NCBI RefSeq assembly: GCF_012847295.1
Contig: NZ_JABBDY010000002.1
Span: 1-64,000 of the forward strand
Source of the DNA: Microbacterium sp. MF43
GTDB taxonomy: Bacteria; Actinomycetota; Actinomycetes; Actinomycetales; Microbacteriaceae
Reading direction: 5' to 3'
DNA: 64,000 nucleotides
Shown: piece by piece, positions 12,316-22,243 of the stretch
How positions within the stretch are numbered: position 1 is the stretch's first letter
Layout of the letters: each line of letters begins with the position of its first letter
Notes under the pieces: generated by a model
The model's database searches: none
What the model saw: only the letters and a program-made list of their open reading frames with translations
What the model was told of the DNA's origin: nothing
Translations under genes and position numbers: made by a program

Positions 12316-13211
12316 CCGAGCACCACCTCTGTTCCGATTCCCTTGCTGGTGAAGATCTCCACGAGGACCGAGTGCGGCACCCGACCGTCGATGATGGCCG
12401 CCGTCTCCACGCCGCCCTCGACGGCGTCCAGGCACGCCTGCATCTTCGGGATCATGCCCGACTCGAGCGATGGCAGCATCGCCTTCAGCTCGGTCGAGGT
12501 GAGGTGGGACACGAGCGAGTCGCGGTTGGGCCAGTCGGCGTACAGACCAGGGACGTCGGTGAGGACCACCAGCTTCGCGGCTCCCAGGGCGACGGCGAGA
12601 GCGGATGCCGCGGCATCCGCGTTCACGTTCAGCGAATGCCCGGGGTTGTCGAGATCGGGAGCGATGCTCGAGACGACCGGGATGCGCCCGGCCGCCAGCT
12701 GGTCGAGCACCGGTTGCGGGTCGACTTCGACGACGTCGCCCACGCGACCGAGGTCGTGCTCCACGCCCTCGATGAGGATTCCCCGGCGGCGACCGCCGAA
12801 CAGACCCGCGTCCTCGCCGCTGAGCCCGGCCGCGTGGGGCCCGTGGGCGTTCATCTTCGCGACGAGCTGCGGATTGATCTGCCCCGTGAGCACCATGCGC
12901 ACGACCGAGATGGCCTCGGCCGACGTCACCCGGTAGCCGCCCTTGAACTCGCTCGGGATGGCGAGCCGGTCGAGCATCGCAGAGATCTGCGGCCCGCCGC
13001 CGTGGACCACCACCGGCTTCACGCCGACGTAACGGAGGTACGCGATGTCGGCGGCGAACGCGTCCTGCAGCTCGTCGGAGACCATGGCGTTGCCGCCGTA
13101 CTTGATCACGATGATCTGGTCGCTGAAGCGTCGCAGCCACGGCAGCGACTCGATGAGGGTCGCCGCCTTCCGGCTGGCTTCCTGCGAATCGGTGTCCTGG
13201 ATCTCGGTCAT
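12312..13211 (-). CDS. argB: acetylglutamate kinase
   Basis: Phosphorylates N-acetylglutamate; often the arginine-inhibited step. The product has 299 residues. Amino-acid-kinase features are [11 protein letters not shown] near residue 34, the glycine-rich [11 protein letters not shown], and [11 protein letters not shown]. The ATG at 13211 (MTEIQDTDS) overlaps the argJ stop (ATGA). The gene contains one exact copy of the 18-bp palindrome CGGATGCCGCGGCATCCG (12602-12619), written with the GC-poor codons GAT and GCA. Confidence 0.97.
12602..12619. repeat. 18-bp palindrome CGGATGCCGCGGCATCCG, copy 1
   Basis: A perfect palindrome inside argB. Identical copies lie in dapF (43872-43889) and in the dapA-rnj spacer (57504-57521). 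Here it encodes Ala-Asp-Ala-Ala-Ala-Ser using GAT and GCA, codons that this genome otherwise uses sparingly. Confidence 0.8.
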
Positions 13212-14365
13212 GAGGAGTACGCGCTGTTCTCGTGGACGTAGTCGTGGGTGAGGTCGTTGGTGAGGATCGTCGCGGTCTCGCCGCCGACCTTGAGGTCGAT
13301 CACCAGATCGGTCGCCCGCGGCGTGAGGTCGACGTCCTCGCGCGGGGCGTCGGGCCCGCCCTGCGAGCACACGCGCACGCCGTTCATCCAGACATCCACG
13401 TCGTAGGGGTCGAAGGCGGCCCGGGTCGTGCCGATGGCCGCGAGCACCCGGCCCCAGTTGGGGTCGTTCCCGAAGATCGCCGCTTTGAAGAGGTTGTTGC
13501 GCGCGACGGAGCGCCCGACTTCGACGGCATCCTCCTCGGACGCGGCGTTCACGACCCGGATGGTGATGTCGTGGCTCGCGCCCTCGGCGTCGCCCTGGAG
13601 CTGGGCCGCGAGGTGCTGGCACACCTCCGCAAGCGCCGCGGCGAACTCGTCGGGGTCGGGCGTGATGCCCGAAGCGCCGCTCACGAGAAGCGTCACCTGG
13701 TCGTTGGTCGACATGCAGCCGTCCGAGTCGAGCCGGTCGAACGTGCGGCTCGTCGCAGCGCGAAGGGCTGCGTCGGCCTGCGCAGCGTCGAGCACCGCGT
13801 CGGTGGTGAGGACCACGAGCATCGTCGCCAGGCCGGGCGCGAGCATCCCCGCCCCCTTGGCCATCCCGCCGATCGACCACCCGTCGCGCGTGACGGTCGC
13901 GCGCTTGGGTCGCGAGTCGGTCGTCATGATGGCGAGGGATGCCGCCTCCCCGCCGTCCGCGGAGAGCTCGGCGATCGCCTGCTCGGTGCCCGCCAGCACC
14001 TTGGCGCGGAAGACCTCGTCGCCGGTGCCGATGAGCCCCGTCGAGCAGACCTGGATGTCGCCGGCGCTCACGCCCAGCAGTTCGGCTGCCTTCTCAGCCG
14101 TCTGATGGGTGGTCTGGAAACCGAACGAACCGGTGAAGCAGTTGGCTCCCCCGGCGTTCAGCACCACCGCTTCGACGACGCCGTCCCGGATGGCCTGCTG
14201 CGACCAGAGGATGGGGTTGGCCTTCGCGCGATTCGACGTGAACACCGCCGCGCCGACCTTGAGCGGACCGCGGTTGACGACGACGGCGACATCCGGCTTG
14301 CCGGTCGACTTGAGCCCGACGGCGACGCCGGCGGCTTCGAAACCCTGCGGCGCGGTGACACTCAC
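13208..14365 (-). CDS. argJ: bifunctional glutamate N-acetyltransferase / amino-acid acetyltransferase
   Basis: Transfers acetyl from N-acetylornithine to glutamate and, in bifunctional forms, also acetylates glutamate from acetyl-CoA. The 385-residue precursor self-cleaves at the conserved Ala180-Thr181 ([15 protein letters not shown]), freeing the catalytic threonine. The mono- or bifunctional state cannot be read from sequence alone. The GTG start at 14365 (VSVTAPQGF) overlaps the argC stop (GTGA). It is the second gene of the operon. Confidence 0.96.
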   Translation of the reverse strand: MSVTAPQGFEAAGVAVGLKSTGKPDVAVVVNRGPLKVGAAVFTSNRAKANPILWSQQAIRDGVVEAVVLNAGGANCFTGSFGFQTTHQTAEKAAELLGVSAGDIQVCSTGLIGTGDEVFRAKVLAGTEQAIAELSADGGEAASLAIMTTDSRPKRATVTRDGWSIGGMAKGAGMLAPGLATMLVVLTTDAVLDAAQADAALRAATSRTFDRLDSDGCMSTNDQVTLLVSGASGITPDPDEFAAALAEVCQHLAAQLQGDAEGASHDITIRVVNAASEEDAVEVGRSVARNNLFKAAIFGNDPNWGRVLAAIGTTRAAFDPYDVDVWMNGVRVCSQGGPDAPREDVDLTPRATDLVIDLKVGGETATILTNDLTHDYVHENSAYSS

Positions 14366-15408
14366 GGCGCGACTCCGTTCACGCTCAGCGCCGTGCCTTC
14401 GGCCAGGCCGAGCGCGATGTTCATGGACTGCACGGCGGCTCCCGCCGTGCCCTTCACGAGGTTGTCGACTGCGGTCACCACGACGACCCGGTTCGCGGCG
14501 CGGTCGATCGCGAGCCCCAGAAGTGCCGTGTTCGCGCCCAAGACGTCGCCGGTGCGAGGGAAGTCTCCGGCGGGCAGGAGCTGCACGAAGGCCTCGCCTG
14601 CGTAGGCGTCCTGCCAGGCTGCGCGGATCTCGGCATCGGACACACCGGCCGGAATCGGCGCCGTCGAGGTGGCGAGGATCCCGCGCGCCATCGGCACCAG
14701 CACCGGCGTGAACGAGATCCGGATGTCGCCGGTGGCGCCGGCTCCGCGCAGCGCTTGCGCGATCTCGGGGATGTGACGGTGCGTCCCGCCGACGGCGTAC
14801 GGGTTCGCGGTGCCGAGGATCTCGCTCGCGAGCAGGTTCGGCTTGAGAGCCTTGCCCGCCCCCGACGGTCCGACCGCCAGCACGGTGACGATATCGGACG
14901 GGTCGATCACGCCGGCAGCGACCCCCGGCGCCAGGGACAGCGACACCGTCGACGCATTGCAGCCGGGGGCGGCGATGCGGGATGCCCCGACCAGCCGTTC
15001 GCGCTGCTTCCCGCCGTCCACCGGCAGCTCGGGCACGCCGTAGGTCCACGGCTCGTGGAAGGCACCGCCGTAGAAGGCGTTCCAGTCGGAGGCCGACTCC
15101 AGCCGGTGGTCGGCGCCGGCGTCGATGACCAGCGGCGTGTCGCCGAGGGCATCCGTGTACTGGCCGGACTGCCCGTGAGGCAGGGCCAGGAACACGATGT
15201 CGTGCCCGGCGAGCACCTCGGGCGTGGTCTCGGAGAGGGTGAGGTGTGCGAGCGAACGCAGGTGCGGCTGGTGCTGGATGAGCGGCTGTCCCGCGTTGGA
15301 ATGGGCGGTGACGGTGCGGATCTCGACGTCGGGATGCGCGGCGAGGATCCGCAGGATCTCGCCGCCCGCATAGCCGGATGCGCCGGAGACGGCGACCGAA
15401 TATGTCAT
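14362..15408 (-). CDS. argC: N-acetyl-gamma-glutamyl-phosphate reductase
   Basis: NADPH-dependent reduction to N-acetylglutamate semialdehyde. The product has 348 residues, with an N-terminal nucleotide-binding fold ([15 protein letters not shown], 5-20) and the catalytic cysteine C150 in AAPGCNAST. The ATG at 15408 (MTYSVAVSG) is preceded by AAGGTGGA. The same bases form a -10-like TAAGGT (15416-15421) 7 nt before the ATG, so either a short-leader or a leaderless mRNA is possible. It is the first gene of the operon. I found no convincing ARG box. Confidence 0.96.
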   Translation of the reverse strand: MTYSVAVSGASGYAGGEILRILAAHPDVEIRTVTAHSNAGQPLIQHQPHLRSLAHLTLSETTPEVLAGHDIVFLALPHGQSGQYTDALGDTPLVIDAGADHRLESASDWNAFYGGAFHEPWTYGVPELPVDGGKQRERLVGASRIAAPGCNASTVSLSLAPGVAAGVIDPSDIVTVLAVGPSGAGKALKPNLLASEILGTANPYAVGGTHRHIPEIAQALRGAGATGDIRISFTPVLVPMARGILATSTAPIPAGVSDAEIRAAWQDAYAGEAFVQLLPAGDFPRTGDVLGANTALLGLAIDRAANRVVVVTAVDNLVKGTAGAAVQSMNIALGLAEGTALSVNGVAP

Positions 15409-15633
15409 GGATTCCACCTTAGAGTCTGGGTGCAGAGGCCGGAGACGGCGACGCCCGCAGGGTCCACGACAGGACCTCTCGCAGGGTCGCCTAGAGTCGG
15501 CGCCCGCCCAGACGGCGTCGGCGCGCGGGAGCGGCGCTCGAGACGAGCGACGCGAACTCCTGGGCGGCCGAAGGCATGCGGTGACGATAGCGGGCGGGTC
15601 GCGGCATCCGCAAATCCGCCTCGTCACACGGCG

Positions 15634-16614
15634 TCAGCTGCGAAGCGCCTCGAGCAGGGCCAGTTCCTCGGAGCGGGCGAGCCCGGACCGTCGGTCACGG
15701 TCCAGGCCGCGCTCACGCTCGTCGGCGAGTACGCGGGTGAGCGTCTCCGCGAGCGGACGCAACCGGCCGCCCAGCAGACGGTAGACCGCGTTCGACCGCG
15801 TCCAGAAGCCGGACATCCCGGCCGGCAGCCACAGCGGGAGCGACCGCGGACCCATCCAGTAGGCGACATCGTGGGCTTCGAGCCATTCGTCGCCGGCGGG
15901 GCGCCTCGTGCCGGTGTGCCCGGCGACCCCGGCGGCGTCGTCGAGGAGCCGGTCGAGCGGCACCGGGTCGCCGACCGCGTTGGCGACGCCGGTCCACCGC
16001 TCGCGGCCGACGGCCACCACGAAGTCCGCCAGGTCGTCGACATCGATCACCTGTGCGCCGCGACTCTCGGTCGTCGGCGTGAGCACGTCGCCGTCCCCGG
16101 CGAGCGCGAGCCGCGCCACCCAGTAGCCGAAGCGATCGGTGGGGTCGCCCGGGCCCACGATGAGCCCGGGGCGCACGATGGCCGCGCGGCGGCCGAGGGC
16201 CGCACGGACGGATGCCTCGGCACGCGCCTTCGCGCGACCGTAGTCCTCCTCCTCATCGGGTCCGGGAGGCAGAAGCACCTCGGCCGACTCATCGGCGCCC
16301 GGCTCGTCGTTCGAGGCGTAGACCGACACGGTCGAGACGTAGGTCCAGTGCTTGGTCCGATGCGCGAGGTCCTCGATCGCTGCCGCCACGTGCACGGGGT
16401 TCGACGAGATGTCGACGATCTCGTCCCACTCGCGTTCCGCGACGGCTGCATAGGCGTCGGGCTCGTCGCGATCGCCGACGACGAGCGTCGTGCCGTAGGG
16501 GGCGGGGCGGCCGCCGCGCGCCAGGCAGGTGACGGATGCCGAGGCATCCGCCCACTTCTCGGCCACGCGGCCGCTCAACCATCCGGTGCCGCCGAGGATG
16601 AGGACATCTGTCAT
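15634..16614 (-). CDS. NAD-dependent epimerase/dehydratase-like protein
   Basis: A 326-residue extended short-chain dehydrogenase-like protein. The Rossmann motif is LILGGTGWLSGRVAE (residues 5-19). A conserved TYVSTVSVYAS lies near 110, followed by YGRAKARAEA, with the Tyr-x-x-x-Lys pair of the active site. Such proteins act on nucleotide sugars or are non-catalytic NAD-binding homologues; the substrate is not predictable. The ATG at 16614 (MTDVLILGG) is the first sensible start after the inverted-repeat region. A GGATGCC/GGCATCC inverted pair lies near its 5' end (16533-16550). Confidence 0.8.
   Translation of the reverse strand: MTDVLILGGTGWLSGRVAEKWADASASVTCLARGGRPAPYGTTLVVGDRDEPDAYAAVAEREWDEIVDISSNPVHVAAAIEDLAHRTKHWTYVSTVSVYASNDEPGADESAEVLLPPGPDEEEDYGRAKARAEASVRAALGRRAAIVRPGLIVGPGDPTDRFGYWVARLALAGDGDVLTPTTESRGAQVIDVDDLADFVVAVGRERWTGVANAVGDPVPLDRLLDDAAGVAGHTGTRRPAGDEWLEAHDVAYWMGPRSLPLWLPAGMSGFWTRSNAVYRLLGGRLRPLAETLTRVLADERERGLDRDRRSGLARSEELALLEALRS
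16533..16550. repeat. near-copy of the GGATGCC palindrome
   Basis: CGGATGCC-GA-GGCATCCG has 8-bp inverted arms and differs from the exact 18-bp palindrome by one centre base. It lies in the epimerase gene and encodes Ala-Asp-Ala-Ser-Ala on the minus strand. Confidence 0.7.
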
Positions 16615-16669
16615 GGCACCACCCAACCAGACCCGGGGCCGGTCGGGCAGGGAAATCCGCCTGCGGCGG

Positions 16670-16781
16670 AGCGGACGGCTGCGGAGCCGCCGGGACGTGC
16701 ACAACTCCTCCCCGCCGGGTCCTGCCGCCGCTCGAACGACGGCACGGCATCGTCGAGCAGGAGTTGTGCACCCGGCTTCGG
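16670..16781. repeat. REP-like inverted-repeat element, unit 1
   Basis: The left arm GTGCACAACTCCT (16697-16709) and right arm AGGAGTTGTGCAC (16759-16771) are perfect complements around a 49-base centre. The right flank CCCGGCTTCGG and the left flank GCGGACGGC...GCCGCC...GGAC are shared with unit 2. The long arms, tandem copying and intergenic location suggest a REP- or MITE-like element, or a transcriptional stop for pheST. Confidence 0.75.
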
Positions 16782-16815
16782 CAAGCGGCGGCGCGGGGCG
16801 CGGCGGCGCAGGTCC

Positions 16816-16929
16816 GTGCGGACGGCGGCGAGGGCCGCCAGGACGTGCACAACTCCTGCCGAAACAGTCCCCGCCCCGCCCCCACGACGGTGCGGCGTCG
16901 TCGAGCAGGAGTTGTGCACCCGGCTTCGG
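16816..16929. repeat. REP-like inverted-repeat element, unit 2
   Basis: The left arm GTGCACAACTCCTGC (16845-16859) and right arm GCAGGAGTTGTGCAC (16905-16919) are perfect complements around a 45-base centre. Downstream, TCGTCGAGC, the right arm and CCCGGCTTCGG are the same as in unit 1 over more than 30 bases. The arms are longer than in unit 1, so this may be the less decayed copy. Confidence 0.75.
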
Positions 16930-16949
16930 GGAACGGGGCGGGGCGAGCT

Positions 16950-19487
16950 CTACTCGCGGAGCGTCGCGCCGAAGCGCGCCGCCGCCGCGGCCACGCCCGC
17001 GAGCTTGGCCTCGGTCGCCTCGGCCGCCGTGAGCGTGCGGTCCGGGGCGCGGAAGCGCAGCGCGAACGTCAGGCTCTTCGCCCCCTCGGGCACTCCCTGA
17101 CCGCGATAGTCGTCGACCAGTCGCAGGGACTCGAGCAGCTCGCCGGCGCCCTCGCGGAGCGCCTCGCGCACCTCGGACGCCGGGACATCGGCGCCGAGCA
17201 CGAGCGAGACGTCCTGTGTTGCGGCGGGGTAGCCCGACAGCGACGCGGCGACGACCTTCTCGCCGGCGAGGGAAAGGACGAGGTCGAGGTCGAGTTCGGC
17301 GACGATGACACGACCGGGCAGATCGGATGCCTCGGCGACGGCGGGCAGGAGCTCGCCGACGTAGCCGACCTCGGTGCCCGCCACCGACAGCACGCCGGTG
17401 CGTCCGGGGTGCAGGGCGGCACGCTGGCCCTGGGCGACGTCGATCGATACGCCGGCGGCCGAGGCGATCGTCCGCACGGCGTCGAGGGCATCCGCCAGAT
17501 CGGCGGCCACAGGGGCGATGCCGGGCTGCTTGGCGACCACATTCCCTGCGAGGAGGACCGCGACGAAACGTCGCTGCGGCGGGATCGACGCGTCGAGCTC
17601 GGCGAGCGTGGCGGCATCCGGTCGCACGGCCAGGGGCGGGACATGCGCGGTGCCGTAGATCACGCCGGGTTCGGGGAGGAAGACCGAGCCGGTCTCGAAC
17701 AGGGTGAGGTCGGTCAAGCCGCGCGAGACGTTGCGGTGCGCGACCTGGAGCAGTCCCGGAACGAGGGACCGGCGCAGGAACGGCGACTGCCCGTCGAGCG
17801 GATTGGCGAGCTTCACGCTCGGGAGGTGGTCGCCCGAGGCAGAGCCATGGAGGTCGTTGAGCTCGTCGGTCGTGAAGGCGAACGACGGAGTCTCGACGAA
17901 ACCGGCGGACGCGAGCGCGTTCGCGACGCGGCGGCGTCCCTGCTGCGCGGCGGTGAGGCCGCGACCCGACGGCGGGGTGGGAAGGATCGAGGGGATGCGG
18001 TCGTAGCCCTCGATGCGGGCGACCTCTTCCGCCAGCGTCCACTTGTCGGTGAGGTCGGGGCGCCAGGACGGCGGGATGACCTGCCAGCCCGCGGCGTCGT
18101 CCTCGTTGGGCACGACCTCGCAGCCGATCAGGCGCAGCGCGTTCTCGATCTGCTCGTCGGTGTACGCCACGCCGATGAGATGCTGCACGAACAGCGGGGG
18201 AAGCTCGATGCCTGCGATGAACACCTCGGCGAAGAGGGCGCCGCCGAGCTCGTCGTCGCTCGTGCCTCCGGCGTACTCGACCATGAGATCGGCGACACGG
18301 CGGGCGGCCACGAACGGGACGAGCGGGTCGACACCGCGCTCGAAGCGGCGTGACGCCTCGCTCGGGAGCTTGTGCCGGCGGGCGGTCCGGGCGATCGACA
18401 CGGTGTCGAACGTCGCCGCCTCGATGAGCACGTTGCGCGTCGACGCGCTCATCTCGGTGGTGCCGCCGCCCATCACACCCGCGAGGCCGATGGGGCCGGA
18501 GTCGTCGGTGATGAGAAGGTCCTCGCCGCTGAGGGTGCGCACCTTGCCGTCGAGCGTCTCGAGCTTCTCGCCTTCGGCGGCGCGGCGGACGGTGATGCCA
18601 CCCTGGAGCTTGTCGAGGTCGTACCCGTGGATGGGCTGACCCAGCTCGAGCATCACGTAGTTGGTGATGTCGATGAGGATGCCGAGCGAGCGGATGCCGG
18701 CGAGCGTGAGGCGTGCCACCATCCAGGCGGGCGTCGGCTTGGTGGGGTCGACGTCGCGCACCACGCGAGCCACGAACTCGCTCGCTCCGACCCGTCCGCG
18801 GATCGGCGCACGATCGTCGACGGCGACCGGGAAGCCCGACCCGGGCGCGACCTCGGACCACTCGCGGTCGGCGGGGTCGCGGAACGCCGCCCCCGTGGCG
18901 TGGGAGTACTCGCGCGCGACGCCGCGGATCGACAGGGCGTAGCCGCGGTCCGGCGTGACGTTGATGTCGACAGCCACGTCGTCCAGGCCGAGCAGGGCGA
19001 TCGCGTCGGTGCCGACGGGCGCGTCGATCCCGAGCTCCACGAGCCGCAGGATGCCGTTGTGCTCGTCGCCGAGACCGAGTTCTTTCGCGGAGGCGATCAT
19101 GCCGTCCGACACGTGGCCGTACGTCTTGCGCGCTGCGATCGGGAAGGGCCCGGGCAGCACGGCGCCCGGGAGCGTCACCACGACCTTGTCGCCGACGAAG
19201 AAGTTGCGGGCACCGCAGACCACGCCGTGCACGGCGTCACCGCCGTCGGCGGCCTTCTCGCCGTCAGGCGCCACACGCACCTGGCACCACCGGATCGTCT
19301 TGCCGTTGGACTGCGGCTCCTCGACGAACTCGAGCACCTCGCCGACGACGATGGGGCCCTGCAGTTCGAAGCGGAAGACATCCTCCTCTTCGAAGCCGAC
19401 CGACACGAGCGCCGCGAGGACGTCCTCGGGCGCGGCATCCTGCGGGACGTCGACGTACTCACGAAGCCAGGAGAGCGGGACGCGCAT
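16950..19487 (-). CDS. pheT: phenylalanyl-tRNA synthetase beta subunit
   Basis: Large subunit of the alpha2-beta2 PheRS. The product has 845 residues. The N-terminal tRNA-binding (EMAP-like) domain is at about 40-160, the B3/B4 editing region about 210-400, B5 about 420-490, and a C-terminal ferredoxin-like anticodon-binding domain about 750-845 (YPAATQDVSLVLGADVPASEV). The ATG overlaps the last base of the pheS stop (TGATG), so the two are translationally coupled. The downstream inverted repeats may end the transcript. Confidence 0.97.
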   Translation of the reverse strand: MRVPLSWLREYVDVPQDAAPEDVLAALVSVGFEEEDVFRFELQGPIVVGEVLEFVEEPQSNGKTIRWCQVRVAPDGEKAADGGDAVHGVVCGARNFFVGDKVVVTLPGAVLPGPFPIAARKTYGHVSDGMIASAKELGLGDEHNGILRLVELGIDAPVGTDAIALLGLDDVAVDINVTPDRGYALSIRGVAREYSHATGAAFRDPADREWSEVAPGSGFPVAVDDRAPIRGRVGASEFVARVVRDVDPTKPTPAWMVARLTLAGIRSLGILIDITNYVMLELGQPIHGYDLDKLQGGITVRRAAEGEKLETLDGKVRTLSGEDLLITDDSGPIGLAGVMGGGTTEMSASTRNVLIEAATFDTVSIARTARRHKLPSEASRRFERGVDPLVPFVAARRVADLMVEYAGGTSDDELGGALFAEVFIAGIELPPLFVQHLIGVAYTDEQIENALRLIGCEVVPNEDDAAGWQVIPPSWRPDLTDKWTLAEEVARIEGYDRIPSILPTPPSGRGLTAAQQGRRRVANALASAGFVETPSFAFTTDELNDLHGSASGDHLPSVKLANPLDGQSPFLRRSLVPGLLQVAHRNVSRGLTDLTLFETGSVFLPEPGVIYGTAHVPPLAVRPDAATLAELDASIPPQRRFVAVLLAGNVVAKQPGIAPVAADLADALDAVRTIASAAGVSIDVAQGQRAALHPGRTGVLSVAGTEVGYVGELLPAVAEASDLPGRVIVAELDLDLVLSLAGEKVVAASLSGYPAATQDVSLVLGADVPASEVREALREGAGELLESLRLVDDYRGQGVPEGAKSLTFALRFRAPDRTLTAAEATEAKLAGVAAAAARFGATLRE

Positions 19488-20536
19488 CAGACCACCATTC
19501 CGAACTGCTCGCTGAAGCGGACATCACCCTCGGCCATGTCGCGCATGTCCTGGACGTCGCTGCGGAACATGAGCGTGCGCTCGATGCCCATGCCGAAGGC
19601 GAAGCCCGAGTACTCCTCGGGGTCGATCCCCGCCGCGCGCAGCACGTTGGGGTTGATCATGCCGCACCCGCCCCACTCGATCCATCGCGCGCCGCCCTTG
19701 AAGGTCGGGTGCCACAGGTCGAGCTCGGCCGACGGCTCGGTGAAGGGGAAGTAGTTGGCGCGGAACCGCGTCTTCGCCTCGGCGCCGAACAGCACCCGGG
19801 CGGCGTGATCCAGCGTGCCCTTGAGGTGGGCCATCGTGATGCCCTTGTCGACGACGATGCCCTCGAACTGCGTGAACACCGGCAGGTGCGTCGCATCGAA
19901 CTCGTCGGTGCGGTACACGCGGCCCGGGCACAGGACGTACAGGGGCAGGTCGCGCTCGAGCATCGAGCGGACCTGCACGGGGCTCGTGTGCGTGCGCATG
20001 ACGAGATGCCGCTCGACCGGGTCGACGAAGAACGTGTCCTGCATCTGGCGAGCCGGGTGATCCTCGTCGAAGTTCAGTGCGTCGAAGTTGAACCACTCGT
20101 GCTCGAGCTCGGGACCTTCGGCGATCTCCCAGCCCATGCCGACGAAGATGTCCGAGATCTGCTCCTGGAGGAGGGAGATCGGATGCCGCGCCCCCACCCG
20201 CGCGCGCTGAGCGAGCGCCGTGATGTCGACGCGCTCCGCCTCGAGCCTCGCGGCTGTCTCGGCTTCGGCGAGCTCGTGCTCCCGCGCCGCGAAGGCCTGG
20301 TTGACCCGCCCGCGGGCCTGGCCCACGAGCTTGCCGAACTCGGCCTTCTTCTCGTTGGGCACGTCGCGCAGCCGCGCGTTCAGCTTCGCGAGCGGTGAGC
20401 CCTCCGCGCTGTGGGCCGAGCGAGCGGCCTTCAGCGCGGCGGTGTCGCCTGCCGCGGCGACGGCGTCGAGCGCGGCCTGTACCGCGGCTTCCACCGCCTC
20501 GGGCGTGATCTCAGAGTTCTCGGGTGCGTCAGACAC
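19487..20536 (-). CDS. pheS: phenylalanyl-tRNA synthetase alpha subunit
   Basis: Catalytic subunit. The product has 349 residues with an N-terminal coiled coil (about 15-95), then the class II core: motif 2 with FHQFEG-type FTQFEG and MAHLKGTL, and motif 3 GFAFGMGIERTLM near the C terminus. The start is GTG (VSDAPENSE). A -10-like TAGACT (20545-20550) ends 8 bases upstream, so the mRNA has almost no leader. No Phe attenuator peptide is visible in the short spacer after gluD. Confidence 0.97.
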   Translation of the reverse strand: MSDAPENSEITPEAVEAAVQAALDAVAAAGDTAALKAARSAHSAEGSPLAKLNARLRDVPNEKKAEFGKLVGQARGRVNQAFAAREHELAEAETAARLEAERVDITALAQRARVGARHPISLLQEQISDIFVGMGWEIAEGPELEHEWFNFDALNFDEDHPARQMQDTFFVDPVERHLVMRTHTSPVQVRSMLERDLPLYVLCPGRVYRTDEFDATHLPVFTQFEGIVVDKGITMAHLKGTLDHAARVLFGAEAKTRFRANYFPFTEPSAELDLWHPTFKGGARWIEWGGCGMINPNVLRAAGIDPEEYSGFAFGMGIERTLMFRSDVQDMRDMAEGDVRFSEQFGMVV

Positions 20537-20593
20537 GAAGACCGAGTCTACCGAGAGCGGATGCCTCGCCCCGCCGGATCCGACGCTCCTGTT

Positions 20594-21487
20594 CTACTTC
20601 TCCGGCCCGCGCTGCGCGACGATGAGCTCGGTGTCGGTGATCTCCTGCGTCGGCTGGTTGGCGTCCGCGACGCGCGGCGTCTTGGCCGAACTGCGGAGGC
20701 GCTTCTCGACGGTGTTCGCGACGAACGACAGGATCAGGCAGAGCCCGATGTAGATCGCGCCGACAACGATGGTCGCGGGCACGATCGGCGAGTCCAGCAC
20801 CGCCTGCGATCCAAGGAACCGTGCGTAGAAGAGCAGTTCCGGGTAGGTGATGATGAAGCCGAGCGCGGTGTCTTTCAGCGTCACGACGAGCTGCGCGATG
20901 ATCACCGGCATCATCGCGCGGATCGCCTGGGGCAACAGCACGAGCCGCATCACGCCCGCCTTGCGCAGGCCCATCGCGTATCCGGCCTCTCGCTGACCGC
21001 GCGGGAGGGACTCGACGCCCGCCCGGATCACCTCGGCGAGGACCGATCCGTTGTACGCGATCAGAGCGATGACGACGGCCCAGTAGGACGGCATCCGAAT
21101 CCCGATCACGGGCAGCCCGTAATAGAGCAGGAACATGAAGATCAGGACGGGAACCGCGCGGAGGACCTCGACCACTGCACCGACCGGGATCCGGATCCAC
21201 GCGTGGTCCGACATCCTTCCGATCGCAAGCAGGAACCCGAGGATCAATGCGCCGATCGCGGCGACGATGAAGGCAGCAAGGGTGCGGAGGGTGGCCAGAC
21301 CCAACTGGACCCACACGTTCGTGTACGTGAACGCGGCCCACTTCTCGGCTGAGAACTGGCCGGTGACCGCCAGTCGCCAGACGAAGAATCCGACGATTGC
21401 GGCGACGACGATGACGGTGATGACGCCGAGGATGCGGTTGCGGACGATCGCGCGGGGACCGGGGACGTCATAGAGAACCGAGCTCAT
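20594..21487 (-). CDS. gluD: glutamate ABC transporter permease GluD
   Basis: Inner-membrane permease of the polar amino-acid (HAAT) ABC family. The 297-residue protein has about five core helices after an N-terminal segment. The EAA loop, which contacts the ATPase, reads EAGYAMGLRKAGVMRLVLLPQAIRAMMP. The C-terminal tail (about 265-297) is long and charged, as in actinobacterial GluD. It is the last gene of gluABCD and is followed 57 bp later by pheS. Confidence 0.92.
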   Translation of the reverse strand: MSSVLYDVPGPRAIVRNRILGVITVIVVAAIVGFFVWRLAVTGQFSAEKWAAFTYTNVWVQLGLATLRTLAAFIVAAIGALILGFLLAIGRMSDHAWIRIPVGAVVEVLRAVPVLIFMFLLYYGLPVIGIRMPSYWAVVIALIAYNGSVLAEVIRAGVESLPRGQREAGYAMGLRKAGVMRLVLLPQAIRAMMPVIIAQLVVTLKDTALGFIITYPELLFYARFLGSQAVLDSPIVPATIVVGAIYIGLCLILSFVANTVEKRLRSSAKTPRVADANQPTQEITDTELIVAQRGPEK

Positions 21488-21545
21488 CGGATCCCACCCT
21501 TCGTTCGGTCTGCACGCTCTCGCGCGCCGGACGGGTGTCGCGCAC

Positions 21546-22202
21546 TCATCGCGCCACCCTCCATCGGTTCTCGAGCGATCGCTGCGCCCAGGAGAGCAGC
21601 AGGACCATCGCCACGAAGATGGCCATGACCCACACGATCACGAAGAACTGATTCTCGCCGCGCTCACTCAGATAGTTGCGCATGGAGCCGAGATTGACGA
21701 CCGAGAACCCGGCGGCCACCGTGGTGTTCTTCAGCAGCGCGATGAAGACGCTCATCATCGGGGGGATCACAGAGCGGAAGGCTTGCGGCATCACGACGAG
21801 CGTCATCACCTGACCGAATGTGAGTCCGATCGCGCGGGCAGCTTCAGCCTGGCCGACCGGCACGGTGTTGATGCCAGAACGGATGGTCTCTGCGACGTAG
21901 GTCGCGGTGTAGATGCCCAATGCGCAGATCGCCAGCGTGAGCGACACCGGCGCTGTCAGACGGAGCCCGAGAAGCGGGGGCAGAGCGAATGCGAACGCGA
22001 AGAAGACGAGCGTGAGAGGCGTATTGCGGATCGTGTTCACGTAGAGCGAGCCCACGCCCCGGGCTACCGGGATCGGCGAGACCCGCATCGCGCCGACGAT
22101 CGTGCCCAAGATGAGCGCCAGCAAGCCGCCTGCCAAGAACAGGATGAGCGTGCCGACCAGGGTCTCCACCCAAAGGTCGATGTTGTCGGTGATGACGCCC
22201 AC
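21546..22202 (-). CDS. gluC: glutamate ABC transporter permease GluC
   Basis: A 218-residue partner permease. The helices lie in the usual His/Glu/Gln/Arg family pattern, and the EAA loop is EAARAIGLTFGQVMTLVVMPQAFRSVIPP. ETIRSGINTVPVGQAEA is the family signature before it. It sits between gluB and gluD with a strong hairpin upstream (22244-22265), which probably lowers permease output relative to the binding protein. Confidence 0.92.
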   Translation of the reverse strand: MGVITDNIDLWVETLVGTLILFLAGGLLALILGTIVGAMRVSPIPVARGVGSLYVNTIRNTPLTLVFFAFAFALPPLLGLRLTAPVSLTLAICALGIYTATYVAETIRSGINTVPVGQAEAARAIGLTFGQVMTLVVMPQAFRSVIPPMMSVFIALLKNTTVAAGFSVVNLGSMRNYLSERGENQFFVIVWVMAIFVAMVLLLSWAQRSLENRWRVAR

Positions 22203-22243
22203 GCGTGCTCCTTATGCGCTGATGTCCGCGGTGAGAGAAGGAA

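Larger units (their letters stand above)
16615..16949. other. gene-free spacer carrying two inverted-repeat elements
   Basis: The 335-bp gap between the epimerase start and the pheT stop contains no credible gene. It is filled mostly by a tandem pair of related elements, each with 13-15 bp inverted arms reading GTGCACAACTCCTGC (described separately). The flanks are very G+C rich. Confidence 0.8.

Noticed and set aside
16670-16929. The two repeat units as a minimal CRISPR array
   Set aside because: The repeats are inverted, only two units exist, the centres are unlike spacers, and no cas gene is present.
15634-18861. An apparent 1075-residue protein joining the epimerase to antisense pheT sequence
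   Set aside because: Only the last 326 residues have a fold; the rest is arginine-rich and lies in another frame of pheT.
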